DNA of 64,000 bases, from contig JBMNGX010000005.1 of assembly GCA_050950065.1 (NCBI GenBank), positions 1-64,000 of the forward strand, given 5' to 3'. The stretch comes from JBAYOE01 sp050950065. GTDB taxonomy: Bacteria > Spirochaetota > Spirochaetia > Sphaerochaetales > Sphaerochaetaceae. Positions within the stretch are counted from its first letter, which is position 1; each line of letters starts with the position of its first letter. A program made the position numbers and the translations under genes. A model generated the notes under the pieces. That model was not told the DNA's origin. It made no database searches and saw only the letters and a program-made list of their open reading frames with translations. Of this stretch, positions 54,283 through 63,311 are shown one piece after another.

Positions 54283-54711
54283 ATGGACTTTGAAGAGATC
54301 TTAAGAAGGTGGGAAAATACACCAGAGGGGAAAAAAGCGGTTGAGGGCAACCGCTTTTCTCGTATCTTAGAGGAAAAAGATGCTGGTCTTGCCGCCTCTG
54401 ACAAACCAAAAAATAAAAAAGGGGTTCGCCATCTCAAAGGGAAAAAAGCGAAGATGGTATTAGATCTTCACGGCTTCAGTGAATTAGAAGCCGAAAAAGA
54501 ACTCTCATCCTTTATTGCCAAAGCTTTAGATCGCAACACCTACAAAGTTGAGATAGTTCACGGTAAAGGGCTTCACTCAGTTGATAACAAAGGGGTTTTA
54601 AAAGAGATGGTTTATGAGCATCTGAAAAGCTCACCTCAAGTGAGAGCATACGGTGCCATTATAAACGCAGATGGGCTTTCAGGTTCTGTATGGGTTGTTT
54701 TAAAGAGGTGA
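54283..54711 (+). CDS. Smr-domain protein
   Basis: The 142-residue protein has a basic N-terminal half and a C-terminal Smr domain with LDLHGFSELEAE and VEIVHGKGLHS. Smr domains act as nucleases, for example in ribosome rescue or DNA. It starts directly at the end of the CBS gene and converges with infA. Confidence 0.87.
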   Translation: MDFEEILRRWENTPEGKKAVEGNRFSRILEEKDAGLAASDKPKNKKGVRHLKGKKAKMVLDLHGFSELEAEKELSSFIAKALDRNTYKVEIVHGKGLHSVDNKGVLKEMVYEHLKSSPQVRAYGAIINADGLSGSVWVVLKR

Positions 54712-54717
54712 TTTAAC

Positions 54718-54936
54718 TTAGCGCTCTCTGTAAATAATACGACCTCTAGTTAAATCGTAAGGGGAGAGGGCAACTCTAACAGTATCACCAGGGACAATTC
54801 TGATGTAGTGTTTTCTCATCTTGCCAGAAAGGTGGGCAAGAATCACGTGACCATTTTTTAATTCAACACGAAACATTGTGTTTGGGAGAGCTTCACGCAC
54901 AATCCCTTCAACTTCTATAGCTTCTTCTTTAGCCAC
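54718..54936 (-). CDS. infA: Translation initiation factor IF-1
   Basis: The 72-residue protein has the normal IF-1 length and OB-fold text (EGIVREALPNTMFRVELKNG, then KMRKHYIRIVPGDTVRV). It fills the ribosomal A site during initiation. It is a lone gene; the SD GGAGG lies before ATG. Confidence 0.95.
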   Translation of the reverse strand: MAKEEAIEVEGIVREALPNTMFRVELKNGHVILAHLSGKMRKHYIRIVPGDTVRVALSPYDLTRGRIIYRER

Positions 54937-55009
54937 AAATCCTCCAAATAGTTCTAGTTATATCAATTCTCTTAAAGTGTAGAAAATGGGCACCTTTTTG
55001 TCAACTAAC

Positions 55010-55049
55010 TTACTAAAAAGGAGTTAGCTGCCACTTTCGTGGCAGCTAA
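55010..55049 (-). terminator. Terminator of the NSS transporter gene
   Basis: TTAGCTGCCAC and GTGGCAGCTAA make a perfect 11-base stem with a four-base loop; on the minus strand it is followed by CTCCTTTTT. Confidence 0.85.
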
Positions 55050-55055
55050 GGAACT

Positions 55056-56444
55056 CTATTTTTTCAACATTGGGCCAAAGATATCGATGTATCCCATTAT
55101 AAAGACAAAGATTACTAAAACTGGAAGGACATATTTCACATAGAACTTAGACCATTTGGGGAATTTGATTCCCTCACCAGTATCAGCCTCTTTAATAAAG
55201 TTGTCCCAGCCCCAACCTTTTTTAGTTGTAGCAAAGAGGAGGAAGATTAGAGAACCTAAAGGTAATAAGGTTGTACTTACAAAAAAGTCTTCTAAATCTA
55301 ATACTCCACTTCCTGGACCTAGAGGTTGGAAAGAGGACCATTTGTTAAATCCTAAAATAACAGGCATTGAGAGGATGATGATAGCAACAATGTTTACAAT
55401 CACAGCTTTTTTTCGAGAGAAGTTTTTAACATCAATCCAATAGCTAACAATATTCTCAAATACTGCTACTAGGGTAGAAAGAGCAGCAAAGCTCATAAAT
55501 GCAAAGAACAAAACTCCCCACAATCTTCCACCGCCCATTGAGTTAAAAATGTTTGGCAAAGTTATAAAAATAAGAGAAGGACCAGCATCAGGTTTAACTC
55601 CAAAAGCTAAAGCTGCGGGGAAAATGATTAAACCACTCATTAAAGCAACAAGGGTATCTAGACCAACAATGCTTATAGATTCCCCAGTTAAAGAGCGCTC
55701 TTTGCCAATGTAGCTACCAAAGATAGCCATTGAACCAATTCCTAAGCTCAAGGTGAAGAAAGCTTGCCCCATCGCAGCATAAACAGTGTTCCAAAATCCA
55801 CTTTCAAATAGACGCTTAAAGTTTGGTAATAGATAGAATTTTAATCCTTCAGAAGCTCCAGGTAGTGTTACCGACTTAATGACTAAGACTAACATAACTG
55901 CAAAAAGGGCACTCATCATATACATGGTGATCTTCTCAACCCCCTTTTGTAATCCTAATCCAACAATTCCCAACCCTAAAACGGTAGCTAGAACCATCCA
56001 AAATGTCATGTGGCCTGGAGAGTCTAACATTGCTCCAAAACTAGCACCAACTTGGCCAGGATCTAAACCGGTTAACGAGCCAGTTGCCATCTTCCAGAAA
56101 TAGGCTAGCAACCAACCACTAACTGTGGTGTAGAACATCATTAAGACGTAGTTCCCAATTATTGCAATAGGACCGTAGATGTGCCATTTAGTCCCTTTTG
56201 GTTGTAAAGTCTTAAGGGCTATACCAATATTTTGTTGAGAAGCTCTACCAATGGCAAACTCCATTACCATAATGGGTAAGCCAAAGATTAAAAGGAACAA
56301 AATATAGATAAGGACAAATGCGCCTCCACCATGTTGTCCAGTTATGAAAGGAAAGCGCCATACGTTTCCTAACCCAATAGCACAGCCAGCTGATAAAAAG
56401 ATAAAGCCGATACGACTAGCTAGTCGCTCCCTTTGTTGTGCCAT
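55056..56444 (-). CDS. Sodium-dependent transporter, NSS/SNF family
   Basis: The 462-residue membrane protein has the NSS sodium-site motif GCAIGLGNVWRFPF at about 20-33 and about 11 to 12 membrane segments. Bacterial NSS members take up amino acids such as Trp, Leu or Ala with Na+. It is divergent from glyA, so a link to serine/glycine is tempting but unproven. Confidence 0.92.
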   Translation of the reverse strand: MAQQRERLASRIGFIFLSAGCAIGLGNVWRFPFITGQHGGGAFVLIYILFLLIFGLPIMVMEFAIGRASQQNIGIALKTLQPKGTKWHIYGPIAIIGNYVLMMFYTTVSGWLLAYFWKMATGSLTGLDPGQVGASFGAMLDSPGHMTFWMVLATVLGLGIVGLGLQKGVEKITMYMMSALFAVMLVLVIKSVTLPGASEGLKFYLLPNFKRLFESGFWNTVYAAMGQAFFTLSLGIGSMAIFGSYIGKERSLTGESISIVGLDTLVALMSGLIIFPAALAFGVKPDAGPSLIFITLPNIFNSMGGGRLWGVLFFAFMSFAALSTLVAVFENIVSYWIDVKNFSRKKAVIVNIVAIIILSMPVILGFNKWSSFQPLGPGSGVLDLEDFFVSTTLLPLGSLIFLLFATTKKGWGWDNFIKEADTGEGIKFPKWSKFYVKYVLPVLVIFVFIMGYIDIFGPMLKK

Positions 56445-56523
56445 ATACCTCCTCCTTGTAGTGAACCTAATTCAACACTTTACATATATTAATATGATAT
56501 AACAAGAGTTGTTACTCTATTTA

Positions 56524-56553
56524 TTGACAATTATATGGTGTTAGGGGCACAAT
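56524..56553 (+). promoter_or_regulatory. Promoter of glyA-gcvH
   Basis: TTGACA (56524-56529) and CACAAT (56548-56553) with 18-base spacing, followed by AAGGAG and ATG 56578. No glycine riboswitch core fits in the short gap. Confidence 0.5.
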
Positions 56554-56577
56554 GCAACACAATCAAGGAGTAATGAA

Positions 56578-58095
56578 ATGGCCAAGACCTCAATTTTAAA
56601 AGCTTATTTGGAAAATAGAAAAATCGAAGATGTAAATACCAACTTAGTTGCTTATTTAGCATCGCTAGAAAAGGTTGCTGAAGTTTCACCTTTGGTAGCG
56701 AAACACATAGTGCAAGAGCTGGTAGATCAAAGGACCCACCTAAAACTAATAGCTAGTGAAAACTTCAGCTCTTTAGCTGTTCAACTAACGATGGGGAACC
56801 TTCTAACTGACAAATATGCAGAGGGGTTTGCCTTTCACCGCTTCTATGCTGGATGTGATAACGTCGATGCAATTGAAGCTCACGGAACCGATTTGGCTAA
56901 AAAACTGTTTGGCTCTGAACACGCTTATATCCAACCACACAGTGGAGCCGATGCAAACTTAGTTGCCTTTTGGGCAATTTTAAATACCAAAGTTCAAACT
57001 CCTATGTTAGAAGAGCTTGGAATTTTAAATCCAAGTGACTTAGATGACAAAATGTGGGCAAAAGTTCGCCAAGCTACAGGTAATCAACGCCTATTAGGAC
57101 TAGATTACTACTCAGGAGGACACCTAACTCACGGCTATCGCCAAAATATTTCAGCTCACCTTTTTGAAGCTCACTCCTACACAGTTGATAAAGAAACGGG
57201 ACTATTAGATTACGATGCAATTGAAAAACAAGCTTTAGAGCTTAAACCTCTAATATTATTAGCAGGTTATAGTGCCTATCCTAGATTGATTGATTTTAAA
57301 AGGATGAGTGAGATTGCTAAAAAATCTAACTCGGTCTTCATGGTTGATATGGCCCACTTTGCTGGCTTAGTTGCAGGGAAAGTGATGACCGATCAATACG
57401 ATCCAATTAAGTGGGCAGATGTAGTTACAACAACCACTCACAAAACCTTACGTGGTCCTAGAGGGGGAATGGTCCTTTGTAAAGAGGAGTTTGCCGATGC
57501 TGTGGATAAGGGGTGCCCAATGGTTTTAGGAGGACCACTTCCTCATATGTTAGCTGCAAAGACAGTTGCTTTTACTGAAGCTCTGGAACCAAGTTTTTCC
57601 ACCTATGCTCACAAAGTTGTAGAGAACTCTAAAGCCCTTGCCGCTGCTTTAATTAAAGAGGGTGTTGTTGTTGCCACAGGAGGTAGCGATAACCACTTGA
57701 TGCTCATTGATGTGCGCCCCTTTAATTTAAACGGCCGACAAGCTGAAAGTGCCCTTAGAGAAAGTGGCATAACTTTAAATAGAAATGCTTTACCATTTGA
57801 TCCTAATGGACCTTGGTACACCAGTGGTTTAAGAATTGGAACTCCCGCTATCACCTCATTGGGGATGGGGGTTAAAGAGATGGAAGAAGTTGCTGCAATT
57901 ATTAAACTTGTTTTAAGCAACACAAAACCCACCACTATCACCAAAGGGGAGAAAAAAGGGGAACTTAGTAGAGCAAGATTTGTCACCGATAAAAACGCCA
58001 TTACTAAAGCACGCCAAATGGTTCAATCTTTATTAGAGAGGTTTAACCTCTATCCAGAGCTTGATTTAAAGTGGTTGGACCATTATCGTAATTAG
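56578..58095 (+). CDS. glyA: Serine hydroxymethyltransferase (long spirochaete-type)
   Basis: The 505-residue enzyme interconverts serine and glycine with tetrahydrofolate. The PLP Lys is in TTTTHKTLRGPRGG (around residue 290), and LIASENFSS with GNLLTDKYAEG is also present. At 505 residues it is about 85 longer than typical GlyA, with an N-terminal extension and an insert near 140-165, as in other spirochaetes (recalled). It is followed by gcvH, so both serve one-carbon/glycine metabolism. Confidence 0.95.
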   Translation: MAKTSILKAYLENRKIEDVNTNLVAYLASLEKVAEVSPLVAKHIVQELVDQRTHLKLIASENFSSLAVQLTMGNLLTDKYAEGFAFHRFYAGCDNVDAIEAHGTDLAKKLFGSEHAYIQPHSGADANLVAFWAILNTKVQTPMLEELGILNPSDLDDKMWAKVRQATGNQRLLGLDYYSGGHLTHGYRQNISAHLFEAHSYTVDKETGLLDYDAIEKQALELKPLILLAGYSAYPRLIDFKRMSEIAKKSNSVFMVDMAHFAGLVAGKVMTDQYDPIKWADVVTTTTHKTLRGPRGGMVLCKEEFADAVDKGCPMVLGGPLPHMLAAKTVAFTEALEPSFSTYAHKVVENSKALAAALIKEGVVVATGGSDNHLMLIDVRPFNLNGRQAESALRESGITLNRNALPFDPNGPWYTSGLRIGTPAITSLGMGVKEMEEVAAIIKLVLSNTKPTTITKGEKKGELSRARFVTDKNAITKARQMVQSLLERFNLYPELDLKWLDHYRN

Positions 58096-58125
58096 GTGTA
58101 ATACCTTTATAAAGGAGTATTAAAA

Positions 58126-58512
58126 ATGAGTAATAACCCTACAGACTTACGCTATTCAAAAGAGCACCAATGGGCTCGCGTGGAAGATGATGTTGTTTAT
58201 GTTGGCATCACCGATTATGCTCAAGACTCATTAGGGGAGGTAGTCTACGTGGATCTACCAACAGTGGGTGATGAGTATGATGCATCTGAAGAGATTTCAA
58301 CAGTTGAATCAGTTAAGACAACCAGCTCAATTTACAACCCAATTGCAGGAGTAGTAGCCTCTATCAACGAAGACTTAGAGGACTCACCCGAACTTATTAA
58401 TGACGATCCTTATGAGAATTATATCTACACCCTTAAGGATGCCAACTTAGCTCAACTAGATGATTTATTAAGTGCTAGTGAGTATGAAGAGTATATAAGA
58501 ACACTAGATTAA
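58126..58512 (+). CDS. gcvH: Glycine cleavage system H protein
   Basis: The 128-residue protein has the lipoyl Lys64 in VESVKTTSSIY and the usual GcvH fold (HQWARVEDDVVYVGITDYAQ). It shuttles the aminomethyl group of glycine. AAGGAG precedes the ATG. The other gcv genes are not in view. Confidence 0.95.
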   Translation: MSNNPTDLRYSKEHQWARVEDDVVYVGITDYAQDSLGEVVYVDLPTVGDEYDASEEISTVESVKTTSSIYNPIAGVVASINEDLEDSPELINDDPYENYIYTLKDANLAQLDDLLSASEYEEYIRTLD

Positions 58513-58551
58513 AAAGTTGCAGTTGCAATTGAGAAGTTGTATCCTAAAACT

Positions 58552-59926
58552 ATGAAACGGATACTAATTCAAAACGCCCTTTTAATAGATTCCCTTTTTC
58601 AAAAAAGAGGGGATCTTTTAATTGAAGGGGAGAAGATTAAAAGAATAGCTGCCAAAATAGAACTTACAACATTACCTAATGAGACAACTGTTGTTGATGC
58701 AAGCAACTTAATTGTGATGCCAGCAGTTATAGATGCGCACACCCACTACCACTTAGTTTCTCGTAACAGTGTCACAGCTGACTCCTTTTATGATGGTTCG
58801 AAGTTAGCTGCCTTTGGTGGGGTAACAACAGTAATAGACTTTGCTGATCACGATAAAAGTTTATCACTTTTAGAAAATGGGAAAGTTCGTATTTCAGAGA
58901 TGGAAAAAGAGATGGCAATCGACTTTGCCCTTCATCAAGGTGTTTACAAAGTAACTGACACCATTGAAACAGAGCTAAAAGAGTTAGTTGATTACGGAAT
59001 AAGTGCAATTAAAATTTTCACCACTTACAAAGATGTTGGTTATTTAATTGAAATTGACCTTTTAAAAAAGCTTTTTGAAGCAGCTAAAAAAGAGAAAGCT
59101 CTTATTACAGCTCACTGTGAAGATGATTTAGTAATACAAGAGAGTTTGAAAAATTACAAAGGGGATTTTAATATTAAAGATCACCCTCTTTTAAGACCCT
59201 CAATTGCTGAAGCGAAAGCTATTTTACAACTTGGCAAGTTAGCTAAAGAATCTGATAGCCCTTTGTATGTGGTCCACCTCTCTAGTGAAGCAGGTTTAGA
59301 AGCGGTTAGAGAACTAAGAAAAGAGGGGGTAAAGGTGGTAGTTGAAACAACGCCACACTACCTCTTCTTAGATAACTTCTTATTTAGAGAAAGAGGATGG
59401 ATCATTATATTTAATGACACCCCCTTTACGAGAGCCAAGTGATAACAAAGCTCTTCAAGAGGCTTTAAACAATGATGAAATAGATATTGTAGCTACCGAT
59501 CACTGCTCTTTTAGTAAAGAGCAAAAACAACTTAGTAGTGATTGCCGTTATGTGCTTCCTGGAATACCAGGTAGTGAAGAGCTCTTTTCTCTAATCTTCA
59601 CCCATTTTGATAAAGATTATAAAAAGGTTGTAGAACTTTTAAGTAGCAACGTTGCAAAAGCTTTTGGCCTTTATCCTGAAAAAGGCTCTTTAGAAGTTGG
59701 AACAGATGCTGATTTAATCTTAGTCGATCCTAAAGCAAGCTACACAATTAGTAGCTCTACTGTTCACTCTAAAGCTAACTATTCCCCGTACGATACTTTT
59801 AAAGTAAAAGGAAAAATTGTCCAAACATACCTAAGGGGAAAACTGATAGTTGATAATTCAACTTTCCTAGGAGAAAAAGGAGAAGGGAAGTTTGTAAAAG
59901 CTAAAGTCTCTTCAGCTTTTAGGTAG
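58552..59926 (+). CDS. Dihydropyrimidinase/hydantoinase-like amidohydrolase, frameshifted
   Basis: Frames 58552-59442 and 59414-59926 give one enzyme of about 457 residues when one A near 59388-59394 is removed, turning FRERGWII into FREEDGSLYLMTPPLRE. Metal ligands are seen: DAHTH, carboxy-Lys in AIKIFTTYK, His in TAHCEDD and VVHLSS, and Asp in ATDHCS. The family opens cyclic amides such as dihydrouracil or hydantoins. ATG 58552 is favoured over TTG 58537; neither has a strong SD. Confidence 0.8.
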
Positions 59927-60739
59927 ATACATTTTACTAATAATAAACTCTGCGACAAAGTCAGGAAGCAACCTCTTTAAAAACATCAGTAGTTTATAAC
60001 TAAATCCCACAGCAACTCTGATAGGGGGATTTTTCTTTAGTGAGAGGGTGTAAATAACTTTAGCAACCTTAGTGGGACTATAACCACTTTGTTCATCGTG
60101 TGCCATTTTATCAACAGACTTTTTCCCTTGCTCTAAATAAACAGAACCTTTAGGAAAGGTTAAAGTTCTGTTGTTAGTGAAAGAAGTTTTTGTATCACCT
60201 GCTTCAACTATAGTTGCTTTAATGTTGAACTTTTTAGCTTCAATTCTAAGGGCCTCTACGTAAGCTTCTAAAGCAAACTTTGTGCTTGCATAATGACTTT
60301 GAAAGGGAATGCTAATTCTTCCTGCAATAGAGCCCAAAATAACTATTAAAGAGTTCTTTTCTTCTCTTAAGTAGGGTAAAAGGGCTCTATTTACTCTTAA
60401 AACCCCAAAGTAGTTGGTCTCAAATTGAGCTTTTACATCTGCAATGGGGGTGTCTTCAGCAGCACCAGCAATCCCATAACCTGCACAGTGAATCACTATA
60501 GAAACTTTAGCTAAACTTAACTCTTTTATCTCAGTTACTATTTGATCAACTGCAGATTTTACTGATTGCTCATCAGTTACATCACAATTTACAAGATGGT
60601 GATTAACTGCCTCTCGTTTGTAAGAGGAGGCACTTCTACTAAGGGCCCAAACATTGTCCCCTTTTTGGCAAAAGTAGTTAACTACAGCTTTACCTATGCC
60701 ACTAGTGCCCCCTGTTACTAAAACGCTTCGACTATCCAT
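59912..60739 (-). CDS. SDR-family oxidoreductase
   Basis: The 275-residue protein has TGGTSGIGKAV at 9-19, IHCAGYG, the catalytic Ser in VILGSIAGR and YASTKFA (Tyr-Lys). It is a classical short-chain dehydrogenase of unknown substrate. Its start overlaps the mscL stop by one base, and its end overlaps the hydantoinase-like gene by 15 bases. Confidence 0.87.
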   Translation of the reverse strand: MDSRSVLVTGGTSGIGKAVVNYFCQKGDNVWALSRSASSYKREAVNHHLVNCDVTDEQSVKSAVDQIVTEIKELSLAKVSIVIHCAGYGIAGAAEDTPIADVKAQFETNYFGVLRVNRALLPYLREEKNSLIVILGSIAGRISIPFQSHYASTKFALEAYVEALRIEAKKFNIKATIVEAGDTKTSFTNNRTLTFPKGSVYLEQGKKSVDKMAHDEQSGYSPTKVAKVIYTLSLKKNPPIRVAVGFSYKLLMFLKRLLPDFVAEFIISKMYLPKS

Positions 60740-61191
60740 TATTTATCCTTTTTTAAAAGGTCTCTGATTTCTGTTAATAAATCGATATCGGTGATGGGTG
60801 GGACTGTTGGTTCACTAACAACTTCTTCTATCTCTTGTTCTTTTCTTTTTAGTAGTTGCTCACTTTTTTCACGGAAGGTGTTAATAGATCTAATTAAGAT
60901 AAAAACAACTAAAGCTATTAGAAGAAAGTCAATCACAGCTTGGATAAAGTTTCCGTAAGTGATAGCTAAAGCAGCTAAATCACCACTCTCTTTTCGAATA
61001 ACTATTTTTAAGTCGGTAAAATTAATTCCACCAAGAACCATCCCAACTAAGGGCATAATCACATCGTTAACTAAAGAGTTGACGATTTTAGTAAATGCAG
61101 AACCAATGATGATACCAACAGCCAAGTCGATAACACTTCCACGAGATATAAAGAGTTTAAACTCCTCAATAAAACCTTTTCTTTTTGCCAT
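60739..61191 (-). CDS. mscL: Large-conductance mechanosensitive channel MscL
   Basis: The ATG at 61191 has AAGGAG eight bases upstream and gives 150 residues starting MAKRKGFIEEFK. The first membrane helix (SVIDLAVGIIIGSAFTKIV) and second helix (about 85-105) are typical. It relieves osmotic down-shock. Confidence 0.94.
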   Translation of the reverse strand: MAKRKGFIEEFKLFISRGSVIDLAVGIIIGSAFTKIVNSLVNDVIMPLVGMVLGGINFTDLKIVIRKESGDLAALAITYGNFIQAVIDFLLIALVVFILIRSINTFREKSEQLLKRKEQEIEEVVSEPTVPPITDIDLLTEIRDLLKKDK

Positions 61192-61306
61192 ATAATGCTC
61201 CTTTGATAGGGTAAATAGTATCACATTTTATTAAAAGTGACCCCACTTTCTTATTGTCCTAATTTTGTTGTATACTACACCGACAATTTAGCTAGGGGGA
61301 AACGAA

Positions 61307-62305
61307 ATGGCAAATGGGAAAAAGAGAATTCTAACAGGAGACCGGACAACAGGAAAATTACACCTTGGTCACTATGTGGGGAGTCTCAAAAATAGGGTAG
61401 AGCTACAAGATAAATATGACACATTTATCTTATTAGCCGACATCCAAGCACTCACAACCCACTTTGAACACCCTGAACTTTTAAATAGCTCTATTTACGA
61501 TGTCGCTATTGATAACTTATCAGTGGGACTAGATCCTAATAAGGTGACCTTTATTCAACAATCACAAGTTAAATCGATTGCTGAAATTACCATATTCTAC
61601 TCAATGTTGGTCAATGTGAATGCGTTAAGGCACAACCCAACAATTAAATCTGAAGCTGCTCAGTATGGGTATGAGGATATTACTTACGGCTTTTTAGGCT
61701 ACCCAGTTAGCCAAACTGCCGATATCTCATTTTGTAATGCCCACTTAGTTCCAGTCGGTGCTGATCAAGTTCCCCACATTGAATTAGCCCGTAAGATTAT
61801 TCGTAAGTTCAATAGCATGTACAACACAAACATTGTTGAACCTGAGGCTATCTTAAGCACAATTCCTCGCCTTCACGGCCTTGATGGGAGTGCAAAGATG
61901 AGTAAAAGTCGAGGCAATGCTATTTATCTTTCAGATAGTAAAGAGGAAGTGACTAAGAAGGTGATGAAAGCAGTTACCGATCCACAAAGGGTGACTATCG
62001 ACATCCCAGGTCGTCCTGAGATTTGTAACGTTGGTCAGTACCACAAAATCTTCACTCCAGATCGGGTTGATGAGATTTGGGATCGCTGTCGTAAAGCAAC
62101 GATTGGGTGTGTTGAGTGTAAAAGAATCTTAGCTGATAGCATCAACACCCTTTTAGAGCCCATCAGAGAGAAAAGGGCTTATTATGAGAACAACCTCGAT
62201 TTAGTACGCGATATTATCAACACAGGAAGTCGCAAAGCTAATGAGATTGGTGATCAACAAGTTGCAATGATGCGTGAGGCAATGCACCTAAATATTGGCA
62301 AATAG
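61307..62305 (+). CDS. trpS: Tryptophanyl-tRNA synthetase
   Basis: The 332-residue class I enzyme has the HIGH-type motif GKLHLGHYVG near 17-26 and KMSKS in AKMSKSRGN near 197-203. ILLADIQALTTH and GADQVPHIELAR are also present. A TATACT -10-like sequence lies at 61271-61276. The next gene starts one base after the stop. Confidence 0.95.
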   Translation: MANGKKRILTGDRTTGKLHLGHYVGSLKNRVELQDKYDTFILLADIQALTTHFEHPELLNSSIYDVAIDNLSVGLDPNKVTFIQQSQVKSIAEITIFYSMLVNVNALRHNPTIKSEAAQYGYEDITYGFLGYPVSQTADISFCNAHLVPVGADQVPHIELARKIIRKFNSMYNTNIVEPEAILSTIPRLHGLDGSAKMSKSRGNAIYLSDSKEEVTKKVMKAVTDPQRVTIDIPGRPEICNVGQYHKIFTPDRVDEIWDRCRKATIGCVECKRILADSINTLLEPIREKRAYYENNLDLVRDIINTGSRKANEIGDQQVAMMREAMHLNIGK

Positions 62306-62947
62306 ATGAAACGAGCTCTCATTTTAACTTTGCCAGTGGCAATGGGGTACATAGTTATAGGTATAGCATTTGGCCTTTTGCTTGAAAAAGCTGGTTACAA
62401 CTGGGTTTGGGCATTAGGCTCAAGTGTTTTTGTCTTAGCAGGTTCAATGCAGTTTGTCTTAGTTGGTCTACTGGCTCAACAAGTGCCTCTATATACAGTC
62501 TTAATCACAACTTTGTTGGTAAACTCGCGCCACCTTTTTTATGGTCTTTCATTTATTGAACACTTTAAAAAAATGGATTGGCGCCGCTATTATATGATTT
62601 TCTCATTAACAGATGAAACATACGCTATTTTAACATCAACTGAAAAAGAGAGTGAGTTGATGTTTAAGATAGCTATATTAAATCAAACTTATTGGATTAT
62701 TGGGTCGGTTTTGGGCTCTTTAATGGGCTCATTTATCCCCTTTAACACAGCTGGAGTTGAGTTTGCAATGAGTGCTTTATTTATTGTGATTGTAGTTGAA
62801 CAGTGGTTTGATGAGAAAAATAGGGTAAGTTCAATAATTGGTTTTATTTGTGCAATATTAGCTTTATTAATTTTTGGCAGTGAACACTTTTTACTTGCAG
62901 CTTTAGGAGCAACATTAGTTGCCCTTTTATTAAGGATAGTTAAATGA
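62306..62947 (+). CDS. azlC: AzlC-family branched-chain amino acid exporter subunit
   Basis: The 213-residue membrane protein has the AzlC motif VFAGSMQFVLVGLL (here VLAGSMQFVLVGLL) and LVNSRHLFYGLSF. With AzlD it exports branched-chain amino acids or analogues. Its stop overlaps azlD (ATGA). Confidence 0.92.
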   Translation: MKRALILTLPVAMGYIVIGIAFGLLLEKAGYNWVWALGSSVFVLAGSMQFVLVGLLAQQVPLYTVLITTLLVNSRHLFYGLSFIEHFKKMDWRRYYMIFSLTDETYAILTSTEKESELMFKIAILNQTYWIIGSVLGSLMGSFIPFNTAGVEFAMSALFIVIVVEQWFDEKNRVSSIIGFICAILALLIFGSEHFLLAALGATLVALLLRIVK

Positions 62948-63270
62948 ACGTTCTTCACTCATTTTTAATAGTTGCAGTCACTGCATTAGCCACCTTTGCA
63001 ACTAGAGCAACCCCTTTTATCCTCTTTTCCCGCAAAGAGAGAGAAGTTCCCAAAGTTGTTTTAAGATTAAGTGACTTACTTCCCCCTGCAGTTATGGCAA
63101 TATTGGTAGTTTATAGTTTAAAAGAGGTCTCTTTTAGTCACCTATCTTTGTGGGTAAAAGAACTTAGTGCAGCTTTAGTTACCCTCTTAATCCACCTTTA
63201 TAAAAGAAACACCCTTTTGAGCATTTTAGTGGGAACTGTTTTGTATATGATCTTAGTTCAATATTTTTAA
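62944..63270 (+). CDS. azlD: AzlD-family branched-chain amino acid exporter subunit
   Basis: The 108-residue protein has about three membrane segments with the AzlD pattern TFATRATPFILF and LPPAVMAILVVYSL. It is translationally coupled to azlC by a four-base overlap. Confidence 0.9.
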   Translation: MNVLHSFLIVAVTALATFATRATPFILFSRKEREVPKVVLRLSDLLPPAVMAILVVYSLKEVSFSHLSLWVKELSAALVTLLIHLYKRNTLLSILVGTVLYMILVQYF

Positions 63271-63311
63271 GTTAGTTGCCCTCTTTGATGGAGGGGTGTA
63301 TGATTTAAACC

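Noticed and set aside
56445..56577. Glycine riboswitch before glyA
   Set aside because: The gap is 133 bases with the promoter late in it; the remaining leader is too short for an aptamer.
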